Shown in pieces: positions 54,012 through 62,962 of a stretch of DNA of 64,000 bases (position 1 is the stretch's first letter; the number at the start of each line of letters is the position of its first letter). The notes below the pieces were generated by a model. It was given only the letters and a program-made list of their open reading frames with translations, was not told the origin of the DNA and made no database searches. The stretch covers positions 124,001-188,000 of the forward strand of contig JBBPII010000010.1 of assembly GCA_038040385.1 (NCBI GenBank), read 5' to 3'. Both the position numbers and the translations under genes were made by a program. Source of the DNA: Gilichinskyi gelida (lineage in GTDB: Bacteria > Acidobacteriota > Thermoanaerobaculia > Gp7-AA8).

Positions 54012-54168
54012 TCTTCGCGCCCCACCCACCGATCCAGCCTCGATTCGCGCCTAATGGCATGAGCGGCCGGGGCGGCGGAAGCAGGGTATCGCTTCGTCTG
54101 TGTGATGAACGGCCGAAGTGTACGCCCCGCCTCGACCGCGATCAACGAATGCGAACAGGAGGTCGCGA

Positions 54169-54870
54169 GTGAAACGCTTCATCGGTTCTCTGGTTTCTCT
54201 GCTCCTCGTGCTGCTCATCGGCTGCGCCTCGGGCGGCGGCATCGCCCCCAATCGCGGCGAAATCTCCAAGTTGAAGGATTCCGGCTCCGCGGTTCGCGCC
54301 ATCACGTACACCCCCGCGCCATTCGTGTTGATGTCGGCCGGCAAGGTGGCCGCCGGGAGTCTCTTCGGCATCGTCGGCGGCGCGGTGGCGGGGAACTCGA
54401 TGCAGAAGGCAGGTCAGGAGATGATCGCCGCATATGCGGTGGAAGATCCGGCGGTCGCCGTGCGGGATCGGGTGGCCGGCACGCTGGCCTCCGAGTTCGG
54501 CCTTGAGCCGGCGGCCGACACCGCGCCGGCATCCGATGCCCTCCCGGATTTGAAGGGACGATTCGGCGATGGAACCGTGCTCGATACCCGCACCTTGGGG
54601 TGGCAGCTCATCTACTACCCCAGCGATTGGAGCCACCACTACCTGATCTATGCGGGCCGCGCTCGGTTGCTCCGGCTCAGCGACGGAAAGGTGCTGTGGG
54701 AGAACAGGTGCTTCCGCAAGCTGCCAGACCCGAAGGGAAGCCGGCGGACGGTGGACGAGTATCGGGCGAACAACGGTGAGCTGCTGAAGCAGAAAGTGCA
54801 GGAGGCCGGCGCCGGCTGCGCGGAGGAGCTGATCGCACACCTCACGGGGCGGCCCGCCGTGGCGCGGTGA
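54169..54870 (+). CDS. Putative lipoprotein, 233 aa
   Basis: It starts at GTG 54169 with a strong AGGAGGT at 54157-54163. Signal sequence RFIGSLVSLLLVLLIGCASG with lipobox Cys near residue 19. A Gly-rich hydrophobic segment (SLFGIVGGAVAGN) lies around residue 65-80. The C-terminal half contains LGWQLIYYPSDWSHHYLIYAGRARLLRLSDGKVLWENRC and a second Cys late in the chain. I do not recognise the family. It is divergent from the ECF sigma gene across a 157-nt gap and precedes paralogue E by 52 nt; it may share regulation or export with E. Confidence 0.8.
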   Translation: MKRFIGSLVSLLLVLLIGCASGGGIAPNRGEISKLKDSGSAVRAITYTPAPFVLMSAGKVAAGSLFGIVGGAVAGNSMQKAGQEMIAAYAVEDPAVAVRDRVAGTLASEFGLEPAADTAPASDALPDLKGRFGDGTVLDTRTLGWQLIYYPSDWSHHYLIYAGRARLLRLSDGKVLWENRCFRKLPDPKGSRRTVDEYRANNGELLKQKVQEAGAGCAEELIAHLTGRPAVAR

Positions 54871-54922
54871 CGAGGACCGCGCGCTGACTTCAGGCCTGGC
54901 GCGAGCGGGTATCATTCGGCGC

Positions 54923-57900
54923 GTGGCGTTGACCGGCCGCCTCTGCGCACTCGCGCTATCCCTCGCTGCGCCACTGGCGGCGCAAACGGTCCACGTCACC
55001 GGCACGGTGACGGCGAGCGGCACGCCGGTGGCCAACGCGCAGGTGCGCATCGGATCGACGACGCTCGTCAGCGACGCCGCCGGCCGTTTCGCCGCAGACC
55101 TCGGGCAATCGAACGTGGAGATCATCGTCGATCCGCCGGCGGGCAGCGGCCTGCTGCAGACGCGCCTGCAGAACGTGCCGATCGACCGCGACATGCAACT
55201 GCGCGTCCTCATGCGGCGGCCGGTGCGGATCAGCGGCCGCGTGGCGGTGACGGAGGGCGTCGGCCTCCCTTCCCTCGAGCTCTGGAGTCTCACCAGCGAG
55301 CGGCACTTCAGCTTCGGCGCTCCCGGCAACGGCGAATTCATGGTCGAGGTGCCGTCGGACGTCTACGCCGTCTATGGCATCGCGAGATTTCCGCTCTATC
55401 GGATCAAGCGGGTGAACGTCGACGCGCGCAACGGCGACGTCTTCGGCCTCAACATCGAGGCGCCGGTCGTCGACGAGACCCTCCTCCCGCCCGCCCCGCC
55501 CGTCGCGGCGAAGATCAGCGTCTCCGCCTCCGACGCCGAGGGGATGGCCACCGTGTCGGGCGCGGCGGGGGCGGCGGAGCCGCTCAGCGCCGTCGCCGTC
55601 GGGAACCTCCAGACCAATCAGCTCAACTTCACCGTCGCCGCCGCCGACGGCAGCTTCGCGCTGCCGCTCTTCGCCCCGCCCGGATCGGTGCTGGAGATCA
55701 AGCACGACGCCACCGGCCGCTTCGTGCCGCAGACCTCCGGCGCGAACAACATCTTCGAAGGGGCGACCGGCACCCTGGTCTACGTCCCCATCCCGGCCGG
55801 AACGTTCTCCGTCATGCAACTCCTCGGCGTCGGGCAGGTGCAGACCTCACTCGGCGTCTCCGAAGTCATCGGCAACGAGTCGCTGTTCGTCGTCCGCTTC
55901 ACCGGCGCGGCGCCGAAGCGCGACTACAAGGCCGGCGACAGCATCTCGCTCAGCGGCACCATGTCGCTGTTCGGCAAGACGCCGATCGCCGATCCGGCGG
56001 CGCTGAAGATGATCGGTTTCCTCTCGCTGTTCCGCTATTTCGACGCGGACGGCCACGAGCGGCGCGTCGACAACGACTTCGTCTCCGGCATCCTCACGCC
56101 GACCGGCCTGCCGATCGGAGAGCTGACCAGCCCCCTGAATCTCTTCCCGAACATGGTCGTCGGCCCGCTGACCCGCGCCGGCGGCCACTACGAGGCGGCG
56201 TTTACGCTCAGCGTGCCGACCCCTTCCGATCTTCCAGCGGGCCTGTACCGCCCCGCGCTCTCCTTCCGCATCGAGAATCTCCCGCGTCTCATCCGCACCT
56301 TCGACGAACCGTCGGCACTCTTCACCATCAACGAGCTCCGCCCGCCCGGCCTGTCGATGATCCGCATCGGACAACCGCGCGCACCGAAGCTGGACTGGGT
56401 CGTCGGCCTCGACGATTTCTCCAACGGCGTGCGCGGCACCATCGCCGTCGAAGACCGCGGCGCGTTCGGCATCGCCTCGCACGTCATCACCAATACCGAT
56501 ACCTTCATCCTGCCGATGGTGGAGCCGCGCTCGGGCAAGCGGTATCGCTACAAGCTCGAGCCGTTCGCGCCGATGCTGTCGCGCAGCGCGACCAACGGCT
56601 CGATGGCCGAGGTGCCGCACGTACCGCTGAAGTTCCCCTCGGGAACGCTGCGCGTGATCGTGACGAAGCCCGACGGCGTCGTCGACGATCTCGGCAGCGC
56701 TCCGTTCGCCCAGGCGTCGCTGAAGACGCCGGTGACCCGCGCGCTGAACACCATCGCCGGCGCGTCGAACCACGTCACCGATTTTCTGCAGCTGACGACG
56801 ATGGACCCGAAGTTCGATTACCAGTTCTCGCAGTACGGACTGCATCGGATCTCGATGACCGGCTCGATCGAGGATCTCGACGGCAACGTCTACACCGGCG
56901 GCGGCACGTACGAGGTGTGGGTGGCGCGCACGCTCGACCTCGACACCGGCGTGATCGCCGGCGCGCCGTTCGAAGTGGGCGACGCCTTCTCGCCGGCCGT
57001 CGTGTTGCAGCCGGGCGTCGCCGCGGACGTCGAGGTCACCGTAAAGATCATCGGCGCACCAACGACGGTCACGAGGCGGCTCAACGGACGGGCGAACCGC
57101 TTCGGCCTCTTCGCGCCGGCGGAGGCGATGGCCATCACGGCCGCGGGAGAGTATCGCGTCGACGTCATCGCCCGCTACCTCGACGAGCAGGGCGTGCTCT
57201 GGATGGGCGCCATGACCGCGGGCGGCGTCGTGGAGACGCCGAATTCGCCGCTGATCGCGCACGGGCGGCGCGGTTTCGATCTCGCCGACGGCCCGCAGAA
57301 CCAGTGGTTCCGCGTGCCCGACGCGCGCACCGGCGGCGACCATGTGATGTTCCCCTTCCACCGCGGCGACATCATGTGGATGTCGAAAGGCGATCCCGCC
57401 GCCGACATCCCGAAGATCAGCGTGCAGGATCCGCTCGGAGCGTTCGCGGCGCGCGTGCGCGCGCGGTCGCAGAGCAACAAGTTCGAACAACCGCGCGACA
57501 TCGAGGCGCGCATCACCGCAGGGGAGATCCCGCTCTTCTCGAGCACGCCGCCGTCGAAATCGGCGATCGAGCCGGAGCATGTCGACCAGTGGGCGTACTT
57601 TTACGCCGCGGCGAGCAAGCCAGGGGTACACGTACGCGAGCTCATCTCCGGCGATTTCAGCGGCACCGGCTATTGGCGCTTCACCGGCGACAACTACAGC
57701 TTCCAGCTCGGCACCGGCAACGGTGGCGACCTGCCGAACGACATCAAGTTCCAGTTCGGCGGTGCGGTTTACCGCAACGAGAACGACGGCTTCCGCTGGT
57801 ACGGCGGCTACGCATCGCTGTTCGTCATGCTGCCGGACAACGACCGGGTCGGCCGCGTCTTCCCGCCGTTCCAGGGCAACGGCGGCGGTCCGAGCGGCGG

Positions 57901-58645
57901 GCCGATCCTGCGCCTCAACGGCAAGGACGTCGACCTCTTCTTCCACCTCACCGCGCTGCGGCCGGGATCGATCCTGGTGCGCGGCGACAACGTCTCGTTC
58001 GCCGGCCATGTGGCGCCGACACTCGGCTCGAAGGTCGACATCCACGTCATCGCCCCCAGCGGCCGGGAGCGTGTCGTCGCCGGTGCGACGAACAAGTTCG
58101 GCTGGTTCTACCAGCCCGACCTCGACTTCGCCGCCGACGAGAGCGGTATCTGGCGCGTGCGGGTGAAGGTGACCAACGACGGCGCGACCTCCGCCGGCCC
58201 ACTGCAGCCTCCCTTCCCCACCGGCGACGTCCTCGGCTCGCGCAACGGCGAGTTCAATTTCTACGTGGTCGACGGCGCCGCCCCGCCCCTCGACGTCACC
58301 GTCCCGCCGCGTTTCCCCCCGCTCAACCAACCGATCGATTTCACCGCCCCCGGCGTGGAGCTCACCACCACCGTCACCGCCGCCGGCTACATCCTCCACG
58401 AGTCGACGACGCCGTCGATGCGATACACCTACGACCTCTCCGCGCTGTCGAGCACCTTCCCCAACCTCGACCGCTTCGACCAGGACGGCAAGCTCGCCGT
58501 CGACACCGTAACGCTCACCTTCTTCGCCCGCGGCGCCGACGGCAAGTTCCGCGCGCGGCAGCTCACCCTGCAGGGCGAGGAGCTGCAGGTGCCGGAGCAG
58601 CGGGCGGTACCCGCGCAGCCGCGGCGGCGCGCCACGCACCGCTGA
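54923..58645 (+). CDS. Giant exported paralogue E with two extra N-terminal domains (1,240 aa)
   Basis: It starts at GTG 54923; signal peptide LCALALSLAAPLAAQ. Domains: carboxypeptidase-regulatory-like (~23-95, VTGTVTASGTPVANAQVRIG), a second beta domain (~105-185, ISGRVAVTEGVGLPSLELW), then the family Ig module (~200, VSGAAGAAEPLSAV) and the shared body: GILTPTGLPIGE (~390), DDFSNGVRGTIAVEDRG, IASHVITNTDTF, AHGRRGFDL (~779), GGDHVMFPFHRGDIMWM, GGDLPNDIKFQFGGAVYR (~932), FPPFQGNGGGPSGG. The C-terminal third (ILVRGDNVSFAGHVAPTLGS...) is the most divergent of the set. The Arg-rich end (QPRRRATHR) is conserved. Function unknown; exported. Confidence 0.85.
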   Translation: MALTGRLCALALSLAAPLAAQTVHVTGTVTASGTPVANAQVRIGSTTLVSDAAGRFAADLGQSNVEIIVDPPAGSGLLQTRLQNVPIDRDMQLRVLMRRPVRISGRVAVTEGVGLPSLELWSLTSERHFSFGAPGNGEFMVEVPSDVYAVYGIARFPLYRIKRVNVDARNGDVFGLNIEAPVVDETLLPPAPPVAAKISVSASDAEGMATVSGAAGAAEPLSAVAVGNLQTNQLNFTVAAADGSFALPLFAPPGSVLEIKHDATGRFVPQTSGANNIFEGATGTLVYVPIPAGTFSVMQLLGVGQVQTSLGVSEVIGNESLFVVRFTGAAPKRDYKAGDSISLSGTMSLFGKTPIADPAALKMIGFLSLFRYFDADGHERRVDNDFVSGILTPTGLPIGELTSPLNLFPNMVVGPLTRAGGHYEAAFTLSVPTPSDLPAGLYRPALSFRIENLPRLIRTFDEPSALFTINELRPPGLSMIRIGQPRAPKLDWVVGLDDFSNGVRGTIAVEDRGAFGIASHVITNTDTFILPMVEPRSGKRYRYKLEPFAPMLSRSATNGSMAEVPHVPLKFPSGTLRVIVTKPDGVVDDLGSAPFAQASLKTPVTRALNTIAGASNHVTDFLQLTTMDPKFDYQFSQYGLHRISMTGSIEDLDGNVYTGGGTYEVWVARTLDLDTGVIAGAPFEVGDAFSPAVVLQPGVAADVEVTVKIIGAPTTVTRRLNGRANRFGLFAPAEAMAITAAGEYRVDVIARYLDEQGVLWMGAMTAGGVVETPNSPLIAHGRRGFDLADGPQNQWFRVPDARTGGDHVMFPFHRGDIMWMSKGDPAADIPKISVQDPLGAFAARVRARSQSNKFEQPRDIEARITAGEIPLFSSTPPSKSAIEPEHVDQWAYFYAAASKPGVHVRELISGDFSGTGYWRFTGDNYSFQLGTGNGGDLPNDIKFQFGGAVYRNENDGFRWYGGYASLFVMLPDNDRVGRVFPPFQGNGGGPSGGPILRLNGKDVDLFFHLTALRPGSILVRGDNVSFAGHVAPTLGSKVDIHVIAPSGRERVVAGATNKFGWFYQPDLDFAADESGIWRVRVKVTNDGATSAGPLQPPFPTGDVLGSRNGEFNFYVVDGAAPPLDVTVPPRFPPLNQPIDFTAPGVELTTTVTAAGYILHESTTPSMRYTYDLSALSSTFPNLDRFDQDGKLAVDTVTLTFFARGADGKFRARQLTLQGEELQVPEQRAVPAQPRRRATHR

Positions 58646-58647
58646 TC

Positions 58648-58739
58648 GGAGCGCCGGCGTCCTCGCCGGCTGGCGCGGCGGCGTCCCGCCGCCGCAGGCG
58701 GGGACGCCTGCGGTCCAGCCGCCGGGACAGCGGCGCTCC
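58648..58739. repeat. GC-rich palindrome (family 1), second copy
   Basis: GGAGCGCCGGCGTCC opens and GGACAGCGGCGCTCC closes it; inner stem CAGGCGGGGACGCCTG. The copy matches 81-184. It lies between convergent E and the propeller/cytochrome gene and touches the latter's stop codon. Confidence 0.8.
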
Positions 58740-60475
58740 TAGCGCCCCGCCGCCCGCCGCTTCGGCTGCGGGAACGGGATCGCCCGCAAGAACTCCGCGA
58801 GATCCCCGCGCTGCGCGTCGGTCAGCGCCGGCGCGTTGCCGTGGCGGCGGAGGAGGTCGGGGAGGGTGGCGGCGCTGCCGTCGTGAAAGTACGGCGCGGT
58901 CTCGGCGAGGCCGCGCAGCGATGGCGTGTCGAACGACGACCCCTTCCGCTCCCCCGCCCCCCCGCCCGTGCCGACGTCGTGCTTCGCGCGGTCGGTGAAG
59001 TGTGGGGATGAGTGGCACGAGGCGCAGTCGGCGGCGGCGAAGAGCGCCGCGCCGCGCGAGGCGGCGGGCCCGTCGACCGGCATGGGCGGCGGCGAGGGGA
59101 GCGCGCGCATGAAGGCGGCCAGGTCGTCGAGGTCCTGCGAGCGGCCGGCGTTGGGCGGATTGAGATCGCACGCCGGCTCGCAGAAGCTCGCGCCGCTGGC
59201 CAGCCCGCTGCCGGCCTGCACGACGCGGATGGTGTTCTCCACGTCCTGGATCTCGTCGAGATCGCCCGACCAGTGCATCGGCAGCGTGTCGCCGACGCCG
59301 AACAGCGCCGTCGTGTTGCGCGGACCGTCGCGGAAGAACCATGTGCGGCCATCCGCGCCGCCATCGAAGTGGCAGGTGGCGCAGGAGATCCAGCGGTCTT
59401 TTGCCAGCGCAGCGCGGTTCGAGGTGTGGAAGAGCCGCTTGCCGTTGAGGATGTTTGCCGCCAGCGGGATGGTGGTGACGTCGATGGTGGCGTCGACGCG
59501 ATCGGCGGCCACGTCGATGACCGTCACGCTCCCCGACAGCGTGTTGTTGACGTAGGCGAAGCGCTCGTCGGGCGACAGCGCGATGCCGCGGGGGTTGCTA
59601 CCGGCAGCGAGGTGGGCGATGGCCTTGTTCTGCGACAGGCGGATGACCGAGACGTCGTCGCTACCGGCGTTGACCACCAGCATCTTCCCCGTCGAGGTCA
59701 GCGCCAGGTCGAGCGGCATGTTGCTCGGGCGGTCGGCGATGTCGATGGCGATGCGGTCCTTCGCCACGTTCAAACCCGAGGGGAGATCGATGGCGGCGAC
59801 GATGGGAAAGACGGTGGTGTCGAAGAGCAGCGCCTGATTGGCGCTGTTCGAGCGCGTCTGCGGCAGCCAGGCCCGCGCGCCGTCGATCCACACCGACTGC
59901 GATAGGTTGCTGTCGCTTCCGGTGGAGATCACCCGCTCCACCGCGAGGGTCGCCGTGTCGATGACCGACAGCTTCCCGCTGCGGAAGTGCGTGACGTACA
60001 GCTTCCCTCCCGCCACCGCCAACCCCCGCGGAAACTCCTCGGTGACCACGCTGCCAGTCTGTTGAAGCGTCGCGCGGTCGAAGACCAGGATGCGCGACGC
60101 GCCGCTGGCGCTGACGTAGAGCCGCGCGCCGTCGCACACCGCGCCGAACAGCTCCCCGCCGCCGATGCCGATCGATTGCACCAGCCGCGGCGGCGCGATG
60201 TCGATGACCGCCAGCGATCCCTCGCGCGTCGGCACGTACGCCCGCCCGCCGTCCGGCGCGACGCACACCGTCTGCGGCGTCCCGTTGACCTTCACCTCCG
60301 CGACCACCGCCCGCCGCTCGGCGTCGACGACGGACACCGAGCGAGAGTCGGGATTCGCGGTGAGGACGAACCGCCCGTCGCCGGTGACGGCGATGGTGCC
60401 GCTCTTCGGCTGCGCCGCAGACACCGGCAGCGCGAAGACGAGAAGGCAGACGATCGATCGGACAATGTCGCGCAT
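58739..60475 (-). CDS. YVTN beta-propeller fused to a dihaem cytochrome domain
   Basis: 578 residues from ATG 60475; signal peptide IVRSIVCLLVFALPVSA. Residues ~25-330 form a seven-bladed propeller of YVTN type (VTGDGRFVLTANPDSRSVSVVD, GIALSPDERFAYVNNTLSGSVTVIDV). The C-terminal ~240 residues form a MauG/CcpA-like cytochrome with two haem sites, SCATCHFDGGADG and CASCHSSPH, plus PMHWSGDLDEIQDVENTI and PSLRGLAETAPYFHDGS. It is probably a periplasmic redox protein. The longer upstream frame is a shadow of vapB and was excluded. Confidence 0.92.
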   Translation of the reverse strand: MRDIVRSIVCLLVFALPVSAAQPKSGTIAVTGDGRFVLTANPDSRSVSVVDAERRAVVAEVKVNGTPQTVCVAPDGGRAYVPTREGSLAVIDIAPPRLVQSIGIGGGELFGAVCDGARLYVSASGASRILVFDRATLQQTGSVVTEEFPRGLAVAGGKLYVTHFRSGKLSVIDTATLAVERVISTGSDSNLSQSVWIDGARAWLPQTRSNSANQALLFDTTVFPIVAAIDLPSGLNVAKDRIAIDIADRPSNMPLDLALTSTGKMLVVNAGSDDVSVIRLSQNKAIAHLAAGSNPRGIALSPDERFAYVNNTLSGSVTVIDVAADRVDATIDVTTIPLAANILNGKRLFHTSNRAALAKDRWISCATCHFDGGADGRTWFFRDGPRNTTALFGVGDTLPMHWSGDLDEIQDVENTIRVVQAGSGLASGASFCEPACDLNPPNAGRSQDLDDLAAFMRALPSPPPMPVDGPAASRGAALFAAADCASCHSSPHFTDRAKHDVGTGGGAGERKGSSFDTPSLRGLAETAPYFHDGSAATLPDLLRRHGNAPALTDAQRGDLAEFLRAIPFPQPKRRAAGR

Positions 60476-60589
60476 GGGCACCTGGGGACTCGGAATGAGT
60501 GATCGTACGCCAAACGCCGCGCTGGTGATGGGATCTCGCGCCCGCGACGTGTTTGACCGGCTCCTTGCCCAACGGTATGCTGGCATATC

Positions 60590-60814
60590 GTGAAACGCAC
60601 CACCGTGAAGCTGCCGGACGAAATTGATGCCAGACTGCGTCACGAGGCATCGCGCCGCGGGAGCACCATCTCGCAGGTGACGCGTGAAGCGATCGAGGCT
60701 CACCTCGGCGGCGGCGGGCGACGCCGCCTCATCGCGGCGAAGGCTGGACGAAGCGGACGGCGCGACACGGCGCGACGGATCGAGGAGATCATTCGGCGGG
60801 AGGCCCGCCGATAG
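60590..60814 (+). CDS. vapB: VapB-like ribbon-helix-helix antitoxin
   Basis: 74 residues from GTG 60590. The N-terminal ribbon-helix-helix KRTTVKLPDEIDARLRHEAS...GSTISQVTREAIEAHL is complete. The tail is Arg-rich (RRRLIAAKAGRSGRRDTARR), unlike the usual acidic toxin-wrapping tail. It is directly upstream of the PIN-domain frame. It would repress the operon and bind the toxin. Confidence 0.82.
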   Translation: MKRTTVKLPDEIDARLRHEASRRGSTISQVTREAIEAHLGGGGRRRLIAAKAGRSGRRDTARRIEEIIRREARR

Positions 60815-60816
60815 CA

Positions 60817-61224
60817 CTGATCGTCGATGCCGGGCCGCTCTATGCCTACATCGACGAGGATGACCGCGATCACGAAGTCAGCCTGGCACTGCTCGAATCT
60901 CACCAAGGTCCTCTCGTCGTGCCTCAACTCGTCGTGACAGAGGTTGTCTATCTTCTGGAGACGCGCCTGGGGTGGACTTCGGAGGTCCGGTTCCTCGGAG
61001 ACCTCGCATGCGGAAACTTCCTGACGGAACCGGTTCTCCCGAGGGACTGGATCAGGATCGGAGAGCTGGTCGCCGCATACCACGACCTTCCCCTGGGGAG
61101 TGTCGATGCCTCAGTCGTGGCCACGGCTGAGCGCCTCGGCATAGCCGTCGTCGCCACGCTCGACCGGCGGCACTTCTCGGTCGTTCGTCCGAAACACGTG
61201 CGGGCATTCGAGATTCTTCCCTGA
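60817..61224 (+). CDS. vapC: VapC-like PIN domain toxin without a standard start codon
   Basis: The frame encodes a full PIN domain of about 135 residues: LIVDAGPLYAYIDEDD (first Asp), VVPQLVVTEVVYLLE (Glu), LGSVDASVVATAERLG (Asp) and VATLDRRHF (Asp). From the in-frame stop at 60685 to GTG 60919 there is no ATG, GTG or TTG. The only candidates at the right place are CTG 60817 and ATA 60811, next to the vapB stop (60812-60814). Using GTG 60919 would delete the first catalytic Asp. Either a rare start is used or the toxin is disabled. Annotated from CTG 60817 provisionally. Confidence 0.65.
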   Translation: MIVDAGPLYAYIDEDDRDHEVSLALLESHQGPLVVPQLVVTEVVYLLETRLGWTSEVRFLGDLACGNFLTEPVLPRDWIRIGELVAAYHDLPLGSVDASVVATAERLGIAVVATLDRRHFSVVRPKHVRAFEILP

Positions 61225-61257
61225 ACAACGCCATGACGGCGGCACGGGCGTCAGGCG

Positions 61258-62847
61258 CTACCCGGTCAGGAATCGAATCGACAGGTGAAAGATGACGTCG
61301 ACCGGGACTCCGTTCAGGCGCCCCGGCTCGAAGCGCCACTGCGATAGCGCCATCAGCGCGGCGCCGTTCAGCTCCGGATACGGCGACTGCTCCAGCAACT
61401 GCATGCTGCGGATGCACCCGCTCTTGGAGATCACCGCCGACAGGATCACCATCACGTAGCGGGAGCCTCCCATCTGCCGCCGCGCGCTGGCGGGGAACTG
61501 CGGCTCGACCTTTCTCTTGACCACCGGCGCCTTGACCTCCCCTCCGACCGGCCGGGCCAGCGACGACGTCGCGTCGAGCGGCCCTTCGTCGAGGCAGAGC
61601 GTTTCGCGCGCGGCGCGCACGAGAATGAGGTTCCCGGTCTCGCGCGGAGCGGCGATCGAATTCGGCGACGCCAGCGACAATCGCATCAGCGCCGACACGG
61701 CCCGCTCGCAGGCCTTGTCGATGGCGATGGGCTCGATGGCGACGTCGCGGATGCGTCCCGCCGCGTCGGCGCCGGCCCGCGCCGACGCCATCCATCCGCC
61801 GCGACACCGCGCCTCGGCCGTCACCATGTCGGCCAGTCCAGGCGGAAGGAGGTTCGGCAGTTGAAACGCCGGCGGCGCCACCTCAGCGGACGGGATTTGC
61901 GTGCCCCGCTTCGGCGGCACGCGGCAGTCGTTCGCCGTGAGGTCGCAGTGGTTCTTGCGCATGATGAACTCTTTGTCGGTGAAGTACTCGAAGAGCGCCG
62001 TCTCCGATCCGATGAGCGCGTCCGCTTCCTCGGTCTGCAGCCAGTCGAGCCATCGCGGGTCTTCTTTCTTCTCCGCCCCAAGCATGCGAGCCACCAGCTC
62101 GCGGCCGAATGCCTCGCGGAGGCTCGGATCGCCCGGCGTGGCCAGAACCTCTCGAATCCTGGCCGGGATGAGCTTCGGATCGAGCGCGTAGGCGCTCACC
62201 AGATACCAGACCGAGTCCGTGCGAATCTGCTCGGAGGGCGCGCCGAGCGCGGCGCCGAGGACGTTGGCGTCCATGGCCAGGTGCGATTCGCGGAGCGCGG
62301 CGAGGAGCGCGCGCCAGGCGGGCGCGTCACCGGCGCCGAGCAGGCGTGCCCCGGCGCTCACCGGGAGCATCCCGCGCTGCCAGAGCGCCTGAATGAAAAA
62401 CGCGGCGTCCGGCGCGAAGCCGAGGGGGCGAAGCTTGGCGAAGTAGAGATCGATGGCATCGCCGCGCCGGGCGACGGCGCGGGCGATCACGTCGTCGATG
62501 CCCGGCGGGAGCGCGCGCGTGGCGTTGACGGCGAGGTCGACGTCGGATGGCTCGCCGAGGAGGATCAGCGCGCGAACCGCTTCGCGCGCGGCGTTTGAAT
62601 CGCTCTCCAGCGCCAGACGCCCGCGGAGCGCCGGGAGGATGGCGGTGACGCCGCGCACGGCGGCCACGCGCGCCGCCGTGGCGCGCACCAGTGCGTCGGG
62701 CGCGTCGATCGCCTGTCGCAGCTCCTCCGCAATCGCTGCGTCATCGGCCGACTCGATCAGAAAGGCGATCTGCGCCGCCGTTTTCGCGGCGAAGGCGGCG
62801 GGAGCGAGGGCGAGAATCACGAGGACGACGCTTACCGGGCGGAGCAT
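61258..62847 (-). CDS. HEAT-like/TonB C-terminal domain exported protein
   Basis: 529 residues from ATG 62847, preceded by TGGAGATCC; two further ATGs upstream have weaker context. Signal peptide PVSVVLVILALAPAAFA. Residues ~25-270 are Ala/Leu-rich helical repeats of HEAT type (PDALVRATAARVAAVRGV, SNAAREAVRALILLG). The C-terminal ~90 residues form a TonB_C fold: PQFPASARRQMGGSRYVMVIL...SKSGCIRSMQLLEQSPYPEL...ALSQWRFEPGRLNGVPVDVIF. No Pro-rich TonB spacer was seen. Probably periplasmic; the role is unknown. Confidence 0.83.
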   Translation of the reverse strand: MLRPVSVVLVILALAPAAFAAKTAAQIAFLIESADDAAIAEELRQAIDAPDALVRATAARVAAVRGVTAILPALRGRLALESDSNAAREAVRALILLGEPSDVDLAVNATRALPPGIDDVIARAVARRGDAIDLYFAKLRPLGFAPDAAFFIQALWQRGMLPVSAGARLLGAGDAPAWRALLAALRESHLAMDANVLGAALGAPSEQIRTDSVWYLVSAYALDPKLIPARIREVLATPGDPSLREAFGRELVARMLGAEKKEDPRWLDWLQTEEADALIGSETALFEYFTDKEFIMRKNHCDLTANDCRVPPKRGTQIPSAEVAPPAFQLPNLLPPGLADMVTAEARCRGGWMASARAGADAAGRIRDVAIEPIAIDKACERAVSALMRLSLASPNSIAAPRETGNLILVRAARETLCLDEGPLDATSSLARPVGGEVKAPVVKRKVEPQFPASARRQMGGSRYVMVILSAVISKSGCIRSMQLLEQSPYPELNGAALMALSQWRFEPGRLNGVPVDVIFHLSIRFLTG

Positions 62848-62886
62848 GGATCTCCAATGATCCATCGCCAGGAGCATGGACGCAAC

Positions 62887-62962
62887 GCCCTCATCCGCCG
62901 CTTCGCGGCACCTTCTCCCGCAAGCGGGAGAAGGACAACTTGCACCGAAGGCCGGGTGAGGG
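62887..62962. repeat. REP-like palindrome (family 2)
   Basis: GCCCTCATCCGCCGCTTCGC, then CCTTCTCCCGC/GCGGGAGAAGG, then GGCCGGGTGAGGG. It shares AGAAGGACAACTTG with the copy at 11005-11075. It ends directly before the stop of the NHL-repeat gene. Confidence 0.8.

Noticed and set aside
55847..58639. 930-codon minus-strand frame opposite paralogue E
   Set aside because: Same composition artefact; no motif or ribosome binding site, and E is supported by homology to four paralogues.
60476..60817. N-terminal extension of the propeller/cytochrome frame
   Set aside because: It is the antisense of vapB and lacks a signal peptide at its start; ATG 60475 is followed by a clear signal sequence.
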